Origin: CAZJQT01 sp964604415
GTDB taxonomy: Bacteria; Patescibacteriota; Saccharimonadia; Saccharimonadales; CAZJQT01
Assembly: GCA_964604415.1 (NCBI GenBank)
Contig: CAZRYT010000007.1
Location: 1-25,802, forward strand
Direction of reading: 5' to 3'
DNA: 25,802 bases
The translations under genes and the position numbers were made by a program. The notes beneath the pieces were generated by a model. It saw nothing but the letters and a program-made list of their open reading frames with translations, had not been told where the DNA came from and searched no databases. Positions 17,225 to 23,285 of this stretch are shown here, in pieces (positions within the stretch are counted from its first letter, which is position 1; every line of letters starts with the position of its first letter).

Positions 17225-17230
17225 ATTATA
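17225..17230 (-). promoter_or_regulatory. -10 box of the GT-C-like gene
   Basis: TATAAT on the minus strand, 11 bases before the ATG at 17213. The predicted leader is about 4-5 nt. The -35 region is unconvincing. Confidence 0.5.
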
Positions 17231-17328
17231 CTGATTTTAGGAGCCACTAGCTAGCCCAGGTACACACTTTCCGCGCTTTAGACTCAGGTGCTCTGCACTT
17301 GAGCAGACTGGCCGGTGCGGGAGGTGTG

Positions 17329-18684
17329 TTAGTTCTCGAAGGGCTGGGTGTGTTTGGTGTCGAGGCTACTGAACTTCTGCTTGTCGCGGTCGAAGTAAAG
17401 CTCAATGTTACCTGTTGGTCCATTACGATGTTTCTTAATGAAAATGTCGGTAACGTTTTTGCGTTCAGATTCGGGGTTATAGTAGTCCTCACGGTAAATG
17501 AAGGCCACGACATCAGCGTCTTGCTCTATAGAACCAGATTCACGCAGGTCAGCTAGCTGAGGGATTTGCGGGCTACGGCTTTCAACCGAACGGCTAAGCT
17601 GGCTCAAGGCCATCAGCGGTACATTAAGTTCACGGGCTACGCTCTTAAGACCTCTGGAGATTTCAGAAATTTCCTGGACACGATTGCCATCGCCACCAAA
17701 GCGGCCGCCACTCATCAGCTGCAAATAATCAACAACGATTAAGCCCAATTCTCGCTTGTGGGCTTCGCGGCGGGCTTTGGTACGTAACTCACCAACCGTA
17801 ATGCTGGGCGTGTCGTCAATAAACATTTCAGCTTCTGATAAGGCGCCCATGGCTTGGCCAATCTTCTCAAAGTCAGTGTCCGTCAAGTTGCCAGTTCTAA
17901 GCGCCCAAGCGTCGACGCCTGACTCCATGGCTAACAGTCGGTCGACCAACTGTTCTTTACTCATTTCGAGGCTAAACAGCAGTACGGGCAATTTATCATG
18001 TAGGGCTACGTTATGAGCGATGTTTAGTGCCAGCGCCGTCTTACCCATCGATGGCCTAGCTGCCAGAATTAGCAAGTCTGACTTCTGCATGCCGGCTAAA
18101 ACATTGTCTAGATCTTTATAGCCGGTGGCAATACCACGGATTTTGCCTTTGTCTTTGTGTAATTCATCCAAACGCTCAAAGCTCTCACTCAGAATCGTCT
18201 CTAGGCTAGTAACGTCTTGGTGGATGTGGCGCTGACTGACATCAAATAAGCGGGTTTCAGCTTCCTCGATCAATGCCTGTAATCCTAGGGTCTCATTATG
18301 GCCCATGTTAGCAATGTCTTGAGAAGCCTGGATCAGTCGCCGTCTGAGAGACTTTTGAGCAACAATTTCTGCATATTGATCAACGTGTGAAGCAGTTGGG
18401 ACATAATTGGTCAGTTCAGTTAGATACGGTGCGCCACCGATTAGTTCTAGCGAACCATTGGCTTTTAATTGGTCAGCCAAGGTTAAAACATCAATTGGGC
18501 TGCGTTTGTCGTAAAGTTCAACGATGGCTTCATAAATACGACGGTGTTTGGGGTCAAAGAAATCATCGGCCGAGACAGAATCAGCAATCTTGATCAAGGC
18601 GTCAGCATCAATCATGATAGCCCCCAACAAAGATGCCTCAGCATCCAAGTTCTGTGGTAAGGTTTTTAATTGTTGGTCGTCCAA
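17329..18684 (-). CDS. dnaB: Replicative DNA helicase DnaB
   Basis: The ring-shaped replicative helicase that unwinds the fork and contacts primase. At 451 residues it is of normal size. The N-terminal domain runs about 8-110 (PQNLDAEASLLGAIM), then the linker, then the RecA-like domain from about 180. Walker A is ARPSMGKT at 209-216 and Walker B is IVVDYLQLM near 318-326. The C-terminal arginine-finger stretch IEQDADVVAFIYR (about 385-397) is also present, and no intein interrupts it. The start is TTG, supported by AGAGGGAG about 5 nt upstream and the conserved N-terminus. It lies 22 bp behind dnaX, so the helicase and clamp-loader subunit are co-transcribed. Confidence 0.96.
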   Translation of the reverse strand: MDDQQLKTLPQNLDAEASLLGAIMIDADALIKIADSVSADDFFDPKHRRIYEAIVELYDKRSPIDVLTLADQLKANGSLELIGGAPYLTELTNYVPTASHVDQYAEIVAQKSLRRRLIQASQDIANMGHNETLGLQALIEEAETRLFDVSQRHIHQDVTSLETILSESFERLDELHKDKGKIRGIATGYKDLDNVLAGMQKSDLLILAARPSMGKTALALNIAHNVALHDKLPVLLFSLEMSKEQLVDRLLAMESGVDAWALRTGNLTDTDFEKIGQAMGALSEAEMFIDDTPSITVGELRTKARREAHKRELGLIVVDYLQLMSGGRFGGDGNRVQEISEISRGLKSVARELNVPLMALSQLSRSVESRSPQIPQLADLRESGSIEQDADVVAFIYREDYYNPESERKNVTDIFIKKHRNGPTGNIELYFDRDKQKFSSLDTKHTQPFEN

Positions 18685-18706
18685 GTCAACTCCCTCTCTA
18701 GTAGGC

Positions 18707-20125
18707 CTATTCTAACACCTCAGCACCACCAAAAATATTGCTAATGTTTTTAACAGCCTGGTCATCCTCTTTAAGGCTTTCGGGCTGGCTTTGAACAACT
18801 GCATGCTGGACATCGCGGTCAACTAATAGTTCCATCTCAATGTCTTTACCGGTAATGTCGTTTACAACGTCCTGCAATAATTGTCGATTCTTAGCATCGT
18901 TCAAGCGCTTTTGGTGGAACGGAAAAGCAAACCGCAGCACTAAACGGTCTGGGCCTAGGTCGGCTTGAGCCATTCGGGCAATACCATAGATAGTATTGTT
19001 CTTACTTTTTATGGCGGCCAACACTTGAGTCCAGGCATCACTGTCGGTATCGACTGGGGGCTTAGGGGGCGTTTTAGGCGCGACTACTGGCTCTGGCTTG
19101 CTAACCTCTAGTTTTGGCTCGGTTGCAGGCAATGGTGTGGCCACGATTTTGGCAATGGGTTTTGAATCATTGATGACTTGCTGGAATAGGGCTAATTCCA
19201 GGCTGAGTTTAGGTTCGCGTGAACTCGGAACTTTGATAAGTTGGCTTAAGAGCTGCAGGATTTGGGCAGATGGTAAACTTGGCTCGGCCGCCAGCAGCTC
19301 AGTTCTAAGAATAGTTGATAATTGCTTGGCTAACTGACTAGCTGCTAGGCCTTGATCAGCTAAGCTATTGAGCGTCTTGGCTAGCTCGGCCAAGTTGTTT
19401 TGCTTGATAGCATCGACAATTGAATCCAGGGCGTCTTTTGGCGCATAACCAATGGCTTGCTGTACATCTTCTAGGGTGATATTTGAGCTGGCGTGCTTAA
19501 CTTGATCTAATAGACTTAAGGCATCGCGGAACGAGCCATCAGCGTGCTTAGCAATTAACTCGATGGCCTCAGTACCGATTTTTATCTTTTCTTTCTGGGC
19601 TATGTCAGCCAAGTGTGTAGCCAGAACTTCGGGAGCGATCGGTTTAAAAGTAAAGCGCTGGGTGCGACTGACTATAGTCTCCGGCAACTTATGTGACTCG
19701 GTAGTAGCTAGGATAAAAACGGCGTGTTCAGGTGGTTCCTCTAGAGTTTTGAGTAAGGCGTTAAAGGCTTCGCGCGTCAGCATGTGGACTTCGTCAATTA
19801 TGTAGACTTTGTACTTGGCAGAAGTCGGTGCCACTCTAACGCGTTCATTTATCTCGCGGATCTCATCAATCCGCCGATTACTAGCGGCATCAATCTCAAT
19901 AATATCCAGATGGGTTGATTCATCATCATATTTCAGGCCGTTAATCTCGTGCGCCAGGATACGGGCAATGCTAGTCTTGCCGACACCGCGTGGCCCACTA
20001 AACAGATAAGCATGGCTAATCGAGCCTTGTTTGATGGCTTTTTCCAAGGTGTCAGTTATGTGCTTTTGGCCAGCAATTTCTGACAACTTCCTAGAACGGT
20101 ATTTCCTATATAAAGCCTGCCCCAT
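18707..20125 (-). CDS. dnaX: DNA polymerase III subunit gamma/tau without the zinc module
   Basis: The clamp-loader ATPase that loads the sliding clamp and, through its C-terminal part, organises the replisome. Walker A is GPRGVGKT at 44-51, the DExx box is DEVH at 111-114, sensor I is ATTESHKLPETI and the arginine-finger segment is SRTQRFTFKPI. Between Walker A (RILAHEING, about 55-63) and DIIEIDAASN (about 74-83) there is only a short linker. The four-cysteine zinc-binding module normally inserted here is absent, with no cysteines at all. The C-terminal ~110 residues after a proline-rich linker (about 335-365) form a DnaX domain III/V-like unit. Length 472 fits a single product; I see no clear programmed frameshift signal. 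Confidence 0.95.
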   Translation of the reverse strand: MGQALYRKYRSRKLSEIAGQKHITDTLEKAIKQGSISHAYLFSGPRGVGKTSIARILAHEINGLKYDDESTHLDIIEIDAASNRRIDEIREINERVRVAPTSAKYKVYIIDEVHMLTREAFNALLKTLEEPPEHAVFILATTESHKLPETIVSRTQRFTFKPIAPEVLATHLADIAQKEKIKIGTEAIELIAKHADGSFRDALSLLDQVKHASSNITLEDVQQAIGYAPKDALDSIVDAIKQNNLAELAKTLNSLADQGLAASQLAKQLSTILRTELLAAEPSLPSAQILQLLSQLIKVPSSREPKLSLELALFQQVINDSKPIAKIVATPLPATEPKLEVSKPEPVVAPKTPPKPPVDTDSDAWTQVLAAIKSKNNTIYGIARMAQADLGPDRLVLRFAFPFHQKRLNDAKNRQLLQDVVNDITGKDIEMELLVDRDVQHAVVQSQPESLKEDDQAVKNISNIFGGAEVLE

Positions 20126-20196
20126 AGTATGTAATAGTCTACCCTTATCGCCGGCTGGCGTCTATGAATATTGACTATATAACTACGGGCTGATCG
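20126..20196 (-). promoter_or_regulatory. dnaX upstream region: weak promoter and small inverted repeats
   Basis: A possible promoter on the minus strand is TAGACG (20164-20159), a 17-bp spacer and TAGACT (20141-20136), 10 nt before the dnaX ATG. The spacer contains a CGCC/GGCG hairpin (20149-20160), and ATAGTC/GACTAT repeats flank the region. Both hexamers are imperfect. Confidence 0.35.
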
Positions 20197-20721
20197 CTAA
20201 AGCGCTGCTTCTAGAGCAGCCCACTCGGTCTGAGAGTCGTCTTCTGGTACGTTAACGCTGACTTGATCACCGGGCTTAGCTTTGAAATAGGTCACACTGG
20301 CTAGCAGGACGCGGTACATTTTGCCACTGACATCAACGTAATAGTGGCCGTTTTCTAATTTCAACATACCAACCACCTGTTTTCTCGGCACTGGGCCAAT
20401 TTGCTTGTAAAGGAAGGTGCCATCGTCAGAAATAGTTAGCTTCAAGATATCACCCTGGACTAACTTAGACTTGCTAGCGTAGTTAGCGGGCACGGGGTAA
20501 CTTTTGGCATCAGAGCCAACCATATTCTGGCCGTCAAAAACGCCTTCAATAATCTTACCTAACGGTTCATCACTAACTCCAGATAAATCAACAGGCTCTT
20601 CACCTACCAAGCTAACCAGCAGCTCCTTGGCGGCGGCCATGCTAGTCTCGGCTTCTAGAATGAGAGCTTTTAACCTTTTGATTTGTTTTTCAGGTACTTC
20701 TGCCACGATATTTTGACTCAC
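20197..20721 (-). CDS. Hypothetical protein, about 174 aa
   Basis: An unrecognised soluble protein. From the chosen GTG, an N-terminal amphipathic helix runs about 9-40 (PEKQIKRLKALILEAE), a central linker about 41-75, and a beta-rich C-terminal domain about 76-174. The last contains GDILKLTISDDGTFLYK, NGHYYVDVSGKMYRV and GDQVSVNVPEDD, suggesting an OB- or SH3-like barrel. No catalytic motif is visible. The same frame opens earlier with a TTG at 20784, but that codon coincides with a -35 hexamer (TTGACT). That promoter has a 17-bp spacer and extended -10 TGGTACGGT, which makes the GTG at 20721 more likely. No Shine-Dalgarno is present. Confidence 0.65.
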   Translation of the reverse strand: MSQNIVAEVPEKQIKRLKALILEAETSMAAAKELLVSLVGEEPVDLSGVSDEPLGKIIEGVFDGQNMVGSDAKSYPVPANYASKSKLVQGDILKLTISDDGTFLYKQIGPVPRKQVVGMLKLENGHYYVDVSGKMYRVLLASVTYFKAKPGDQVSVNVPEDDSQTEWAALEAAL

Positions 20722-20755
20722 ATAATCCAAGTGTTTATTTGTACACTTTGGCCTT

Positions 20756-20784
20756 ACCGTACCACGATCCTGACCCCAAGTCAA
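20756..20784 (-). promoter_or_regulatory. Promoter upstream of the 174-aa orphan
   Basis: The minus strand has TTGACT (20784-20779), a 17-bp spacer and TACGGT (20761-20756) preceded by TGG, an extended -10. The leader of about 28 nt to the GTG contains a perfect 6-bp inverted repeat AAGTGT/ACACTT (20748-20743 with 20734-20729). Confidence 0.5.
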
Positions 20785-20820
20785 AGCCCTGTGGATAATT
20801 ATATATAGAGTATCCCTATG

Positions 20821-21435
20821 CTATGCTACTGACTCTGAGGCTTGGGCGTTACTTCTAGATAATTGCTCCAAATCGATGCGAAGTACGTTTATCGGTTGCT
20901 CTTCTCTAACACCAAACATATTTCCTTTTTGGTTACCTTGATCTATCCGAAGAACTCTGTGAGATATATGGCTATCAAACTCTGTATAAAGTCCAAGTTC
21001 AGGATCTGCCTGGAAATCATGCTCTGTCCGGACTAGCAGATTGCGGTCATGCCACCTAGTTGCCTTAAACAGATCGCCCGCAATTACCTTGCCTAGGAGT
21101 GCTGCTATTTGTGCGGCGCGGTCGTAGAAAGATTCAGGCGAGCCTGGAACGCTCATCATTGAGAGGATTCCAACTCTTTCTGTTCTCATCTCGTCTGTGT
21201 CAACTCTAAGATCAGAGTGAGAATATCCACGAGCTTGCCATTCTGCTCGTGCATGGCAGCCAACACTAAACATCAAGCTTTCACAGGCTTCTCGTAGACC
21301 ATTAGCAATAATATGGCTTGAGGAGTAAGTAGGAGGCTTCACGTCATGATTATGGCTTGGATCGATCGCTAGCAATTGCTCGTAATATTCTGCTAATCCA
21401 TTAATTTTCTGATCAAAGGTCAATCTTTCAGACAT
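20821..21435 (-). CDS. Hypothetical protein, 204 aa
   Basis: A soluble 204-residue protein of unknown function with no membrane segment, signal peptide or familiar motif. The N-terminal half is helical (DQKINGLAEYYEQLLAI; ANGLREACESLMFSVG). The C-terminal half (about 125-190) has alternating strands (RNLLVRTEHDF, HRVLRIDQGN, INVLRIDLEQ). The two similar RVLRID/NVLRID segments about 25 residues apart may be paired strands. Translation evidence is good: AAGGAG lies 9 nt before the ATG, and a promoter stands upstream. It shares a promoter-region sequence repeat with the next orphan gene upstream. Confidence 0.7.
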   Translation of the reverse strand: MSERLTFDQKINGLAEYYEQLLAIDPSHNHDVKPPTYSSSHIIANGLREACESLMFSVGCHARAEWQARGYSHSDLRVDTDEMRTERVGILSMMSVPGSPESFYDRAAQIAALLGKVIAGDLFKATRWHDRNLLVRTEHDFQADPELGLYTEFDSHISHRVLRIDQGNQKGNMFGVREEQPINVLRIDLEQLSRSNAQASESVA

Positions 21436-21463
21436 TAGTAACTACTCCTTATTTCAAAGATTA

Positions 21464-21500
21464 CTTATACGCCCCTGTTAATAATTTGCAAGCATGAGCA
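21464..21500 (-). promoter_or_regulatory. Promoter and upstream repeat of the 204-aa orphan
   Basis: The minus strand has TTGCAA (21491-21486), a 16-bp spacer and TATAAG (21469-21464). The 13-mer TGCTCATGCTTGC (21500-21488) overlaps the -35 and is repeated exactly at 21797-21785 in front of the neighbouring gene. Confidence 0.6.
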
Positions 21501-21502
21501 AA

Positions 21503-21751
21503 TCAAGATATTGATTCGGCAGCTGGAGCATTTGCTGTGATGTGTTCCCGTATATCATGTCTGCTAATAGCGCATACGACAGCGGACAGACGACCAATAT
21601 GCTTATCGTCAACCGTTCCTTTAACAATATCTACACCATACACGAATGGATCAAAACCGAGGTTTTCCAACCAGCTAGGCTTCAACTCAAGCAAGAATGG
21701 TGAATCTTGTATTTCGGATAGCGGCTGGCTTCCAGTACTTTCTATGGTCAT
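21503..21751 (-). CDS. Hypothetical protein, 82 aa
   Basis: A small acidic soluble protein, unrecognised. It has no cysteine pattern or membrane span; aromatic residues cluster at PSWLENLGFDPFVYGVD (about 25-41). Support for being a real gene comes from a well-placed promoter: TTGCCA (21788-21783), a 17-bp spacer and GATAAT (21765-21760), then 8 nt to the ATG. That geometry implies a leaderless mRNA. The upstream 13-mer is shared with the next gene downstream. Confidence 0.5.
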   Translation of the reverse strand: MTIESTGSQPLSEIQDSPFLLELKPSWLENLGFDPFVYGVDIVKGTVDDKHIGRLSAVVCAISRHDIREHITANAPAAESIS

Positions 21752-21759
21752 TGTAATAA

Positions 21760-21797
21760 ATTATCTAGCTAGTTAAGAGAATTGGCAAGCATGAGCA
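21760..21797 (-). promoter_or_regulatory. Promoter and upstream repeat of the 82-aa orphan
   Basis: The minus strand has TTGCCA, a 17-bp spacer and GATAAT. The 13-mer TGCTCATGCTTGC (21797-21785) overlaps the -35, exactly as in the promoter at 21464-21500. Confidence 0.55.
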
Positions 21798-21808
21798 GAG
21801 TTATAATA

Positions 21809-21841
21809 AAAAATACCGAGGATTGATTCCACGGTATTTTT
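21809..21841 (-). terminator. Rho-independent terminator after rplJ-rplL, probably bidirectional
   Basis: A perfect 10-bp stem AAAAATACCG/CGGTATTTTT (21809-21818 with 21832-21841) with a 13-nt loop, and T-rich sequence on the minus-strand exit side. It lies about 80 nt after the rplL stop and would end the ribosomal-protein transcript. Confidence 0.8.
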
Positions 21842-21868
21842 ATCCTTATTCAGGAAGGAATAGCCGGA

Positions 21869-21923
21869 GTTTGGAATTACTCCAAACACCGCGCGATAAG
21901 GAAACCTATCTCGGTTTCCTTAT
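21869..21923 (-). other. Two consecutive hairpins in the rplL 3' UTR
   Basis: A perfect 11-bp hairpin (ATAAGGAAACC at 21896-21906 with GGTTTCCTTAT at 21913-21923, 6-nt loop) contains the rplL stop codon. Just beyond it is a 7-bp hairpin (GTTTGGA at 21869-21875 with TCCAAAC at 21881-21887). Neither has a U tract, so they are probably mRNA-stabilising or processing elements ahead of the true terminator. Confidence 0.6.
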
Positions 21924-22336
21924 GAGAGCTCGACAGTTGCACCAGCCTCTTCCAAGGTTTTCTTGGCGGCTTCAGCGTCTTCTTTTTTAGCTTTTTCTAG
22001 GATGGTCTTAGGTGCCCCATCCACTAGAGCCTTGGCTTCGCCTAATCCTAGTTGGGTAACGTCTTTGACGGCCTTGATGACGGCTACCTTTTGGGCACCG
22101 GCGTCCTTCAGGACAACGTCGTACTCAGACTTAGCTTCTTCGGCTGGAGCGGCTTCACCGCCAGCTGGAGCTGCAGCAACTGCTGCGGCTGGTGCAGCGG
22201 CGCTAACACCCCAATACTCTTCTAGAAACTTAACAAACTTGCTGATTTCTAATGCTGACATTTTGTCTAGTTCAGCGACTAGCTTCTCAAACTCCTTAGG
22301 AGTTTCTACTTTAGTTTTCTTATCTTCATCTGCCAT
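21920..22336 (-). CDS. rplL: 50S ribosomal protein L7/L12
   Basis: The ribosomal stalk protein, present as dimers on L10, which recruits and stimulates translation GTPases. The 138-residue length is slightly longer than the usual 120-130 because of a charged N-terminal extension (about 1-15, MADEDKKTKVETPKE). Next comes the dimerisation domain (about 16-45), an Ala/Pro/Gly hinge (about 47-66) and the C-terminal domain. The last contains the conserved VAVIKAVKDVTQLGLGEAKALVD (about 83-105), where the factor-binding lysines lie. It follows rplJ by 12 bp, with AAAGGA before the ATG. It is co-regulated with rplJ through the leader upstream. Confidence 0.97.
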   Translation of the reverse strand: MADEDKKTKVETPKEFEKLVAELDKMSALEISKFVKFLEEYWGVSAAAPAAAVAAAPAGGEAAPAEEAKSEYDVVLKDAGAQKVAVIKAVKDVTQLGLGEAKALVDGAPKTILEKAKKEDAEAAKKTLEEAGATVELS

Positions 22337-22348
22337 ATAGATCCTTTC

Positions 22349-22882
22349 TTATTGGCCCAAAGCTTCTGCTCGGGCGCTAAGTACATTCAGTACTCCACGG
22401 ACATTGCCGCTCATTACATTTATGAATCCACCCAGTGGCGCGCTCAGAGTACCTACTAGCATAGCTCGCAATTGATCTTTGCTAGGTAGATCAGCCAGAG
22501 ACTTAACGTCTTCCGCACTCATGAAACTACCATCGTTGCCAATCGCACCAACAAATTGCAAGCTTGGCTGTGTTTTGGCAAAAACTGCCAAAGCTTGGGC
22601 TGGAGCGGCTTCGTCACTGGCGTTAAAGGCGTACAATAACATGCCACTTAGGGCACTGGTGTCAGTTTCCTTGGTTGGCTCATTGCCCTTGAGGGCTTTG
22701 ATGACCAGACGGTTTTTAACAACCCGTACGGTGGTGCCGTTCTCTAAGGCATCCCGTCTCAGCGTTTGCATAGCTTTGACTGGTGTACCTTGGTAGGACG
22801 CCACAACTGTCAACTTTGAATCAGCCAGCAGTTTGCTGACTTCATCTACTACCTGATTTTTCTTATCTTTGGTTAAAGCCAT
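22349..22882 (-). CDS. rplJ: 50S ribosomal protein L10
   Basis: L10 anchors L7/L12 dimers to 23S rRNA to form the stalk base. At 177 residues its length is typical. The N-terminal rRNA-binding domain includes the family pattern VVASYQGTPVKAMQTLRRDALENG (about 26-49) and VRVVKNRLVIKAL (about 52-64). The C-terminal helix that binds L7/L12 is short (about 160-177). ATG is preceded by AGGGG. The 146-nt leader carries an L10-binding fold, a terminator and a complementary antiterminator arm, indicating autogenous control by transcription attenuation. Confidence 0.96.
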   Translation of the reverse strand: MALTKDKKNQVVDEVSKLLADSKLTVVASYQGTPVKAMQTLRRDALENGTTVRVVKNRLVIKALKGNEPTKETDTSALSGMLLYAFNASDEAAPAQALAVFAKTQPSLQFVGAIGNDGSFMSAEDVKSLADLPSKDQLRAMLVGTLSAPLGGFINVMSGNVRGVLNVLSARAEALGQ

Positions 22883-23028
22883 TTGCTTTCCCCTGTTTAA
22901 AACCGTCGACCCGCGGCCCGTTACCTTATAAAAAAGTCCTTGGACAAAGCCAAAGACTCAAAGCGCAAAATAATAATTGCTCCTCGGCGACATTATCAAG
23001 CGGTTAGGCCGTCGCTGTCTTTGGTAAC
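22883..23028 (-). promoter_or_regulatory. L10-leader autoregulatory RNA with attenuator
   Basis: The leader RNA begins GGTTACCAAAGACAGCGAC. The L10-recognition fold is a GCGAC/GTCGC stem (23015-23011 with 22991-22987) followed by the CCGAGG segment typical of L10_leader RNAs (kink-turn). Downstream is an intrinsic terminator (22958-22930). The 5' segment CCAAAGAC (23024-23017) is exactly complementary to GTCTTTGG in the terminator's 5' arm, so it can form an antiterminator. By analogy with B. subtilis rplJL, L10-L12 binding would trap the 5' segment and allow termination. An additional GTTACC/GGTAAC pair (23028-23023 with 22925-22920) could close the whole leader. Confidence 0.85.
22930..22958 (-). 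terminator. Attenuator terminator in the rplJ leader
   Basis: The minus strand has a 9-bp stem AGTCTTTGG/CCAAGGACT (one G-U pair), loop CTTTGT and then TTTTTT. It lies about 50 nt before the rplJ ATG, so it must be conditional. Confidence 0.85.
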
Positions 23029-23034
23029 CCAAGT

Positions 23035-23063
23035 AACTTAACAAATCCCGCCTCTGTTGTCAA
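23035..23063 (-). promoter_or_regulatory. Promoter of rplJ-rplL
   Basis: The minus strand has a consensus TTGACA (23063-23058), a 17-bp spacer and TAAGTT (23040-23035). The predicted start is near 23028. It is divergent from the plus-strand promoter at 23082; the two -35 boxes are 18 bp apart. Confidence 0.75.
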
Positions 23064-23076
23064 CTATTTGGGCGCA

Positions 23077-23103
23077 ATTGCTTGACATAGTCAAACAAGC
23101 AAT
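23077..23103 (+). promoter_or_regulatory. Operator-like palindrome over the divergent plus-strand promoter
   Basis: A perfect 8-bp inverted repeat ATTGCTTG/CAAGCAAT (23077-23084 and 23096-23103, 11-nt centre) covers the -35 box and spacer. A second, off-centre repeat TTGAC-ATA-GTCAA (23082-23094) lies inside it. The placement suits a repressor binding site. No regulator gene is recognised in the window. Confidence 0.5.
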
Positions 23104-23110
23104 GTAAATT
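23082..23110 (+). promoter_or_regulatory. Promoter of the structured leader / orphan gene
   Basis: A consensus TTGACA (23082-23087), a 17-bp spacer and TAAATT (23105-23110, preceded by TG). The predicted start is near 23117. Confidence 0.6.
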
Positions 23111-23116
23111 TGATAC

Positions 23117-23264
23117 TTGTGATAAAACATTATCCAATCATTGCCAAGCACATTATGCGCTCAAACGCGCTAGTGCTAACTTTTGTGTAATGATTGGAGT
23201 ACGTGTTTTGTAGATAACAAATCAAGCAAACAACAAACCGGACTCCACCAGGAGCCCGGTTTTT
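23117..23264 (+). ncRNA. Putative structured leader RNA or small RNA, unknown class
   Basis: From the predicted start to the terminator is about 150 nt. It contains a nested three-tier fold: P1 CCAATCATT/AATGATTGG (23134-23142 with 23189-23197, perfect 9 bp), P2 AGCAC/GTGCT (23147-23151 with 23173-23177) and P3 GCGC/GCGC with loop TCAAAC (23157-23160 with 23167-23170). An intrinsic terminator closes the RNA. TGGAGT (23195-23200), which overlaps the P1 3' strand, is complementary to ACTCCA (23242-23247) in the terminator's 5' arm. Exclusive P1/terminator versus antiterminator states are therefore possible, as in riboswitches. I could not match it to tmRNA, 6S, SRP RNA or a known riboswitch. 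It may instead be a free-standing sRNA. Confidence 0.45.
23235..23264 (+). terminator. Rho-independent terminator before the 139-aa orphan gene
   Basis: AAACCGG-A-CTCC, loop ACCA, GGAG-C-CCGGTTT: an 11-bp stem with one A/C mismatch, ending in TTTTT. It sits 21 bp before the GTG of the next gene on the same strand, so it either ends a small RNA or acts as an attenuator. Confidence 0.75.
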
Positions 23265-23285
23265 AAATATAAGGATGACAAATAA

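Noticed and set aside
17214..17225. TTG start four codons upstream of the GT-C-like gene
   Set aside because: The codon abuts or overlaps the TATAAT box at 17225-17230, so it would not be transcribed.
17283..17303. Hairpin CTCAGGTGC/GCACTTGAG after dnaB
   Set aside because: On the minus strand the stem has an A/C mismatch and no U tract follows, so it is not a convincing terminator.
20722..20784. TTG-initiated 21-residue extension of the 174-aa orphan
   Set aside because: The TTG is part of a good -35 hexamer, and the encoded residues look unlike the rest of the protein.
23117..23264. Identity as 6S RNA, tmRNA or SRP RNA
   Set aside because: The 64-nt nested fold is too short for the 6S rod, lacks the SRP apical motif and has no tRNA-like ends of tmRNA.
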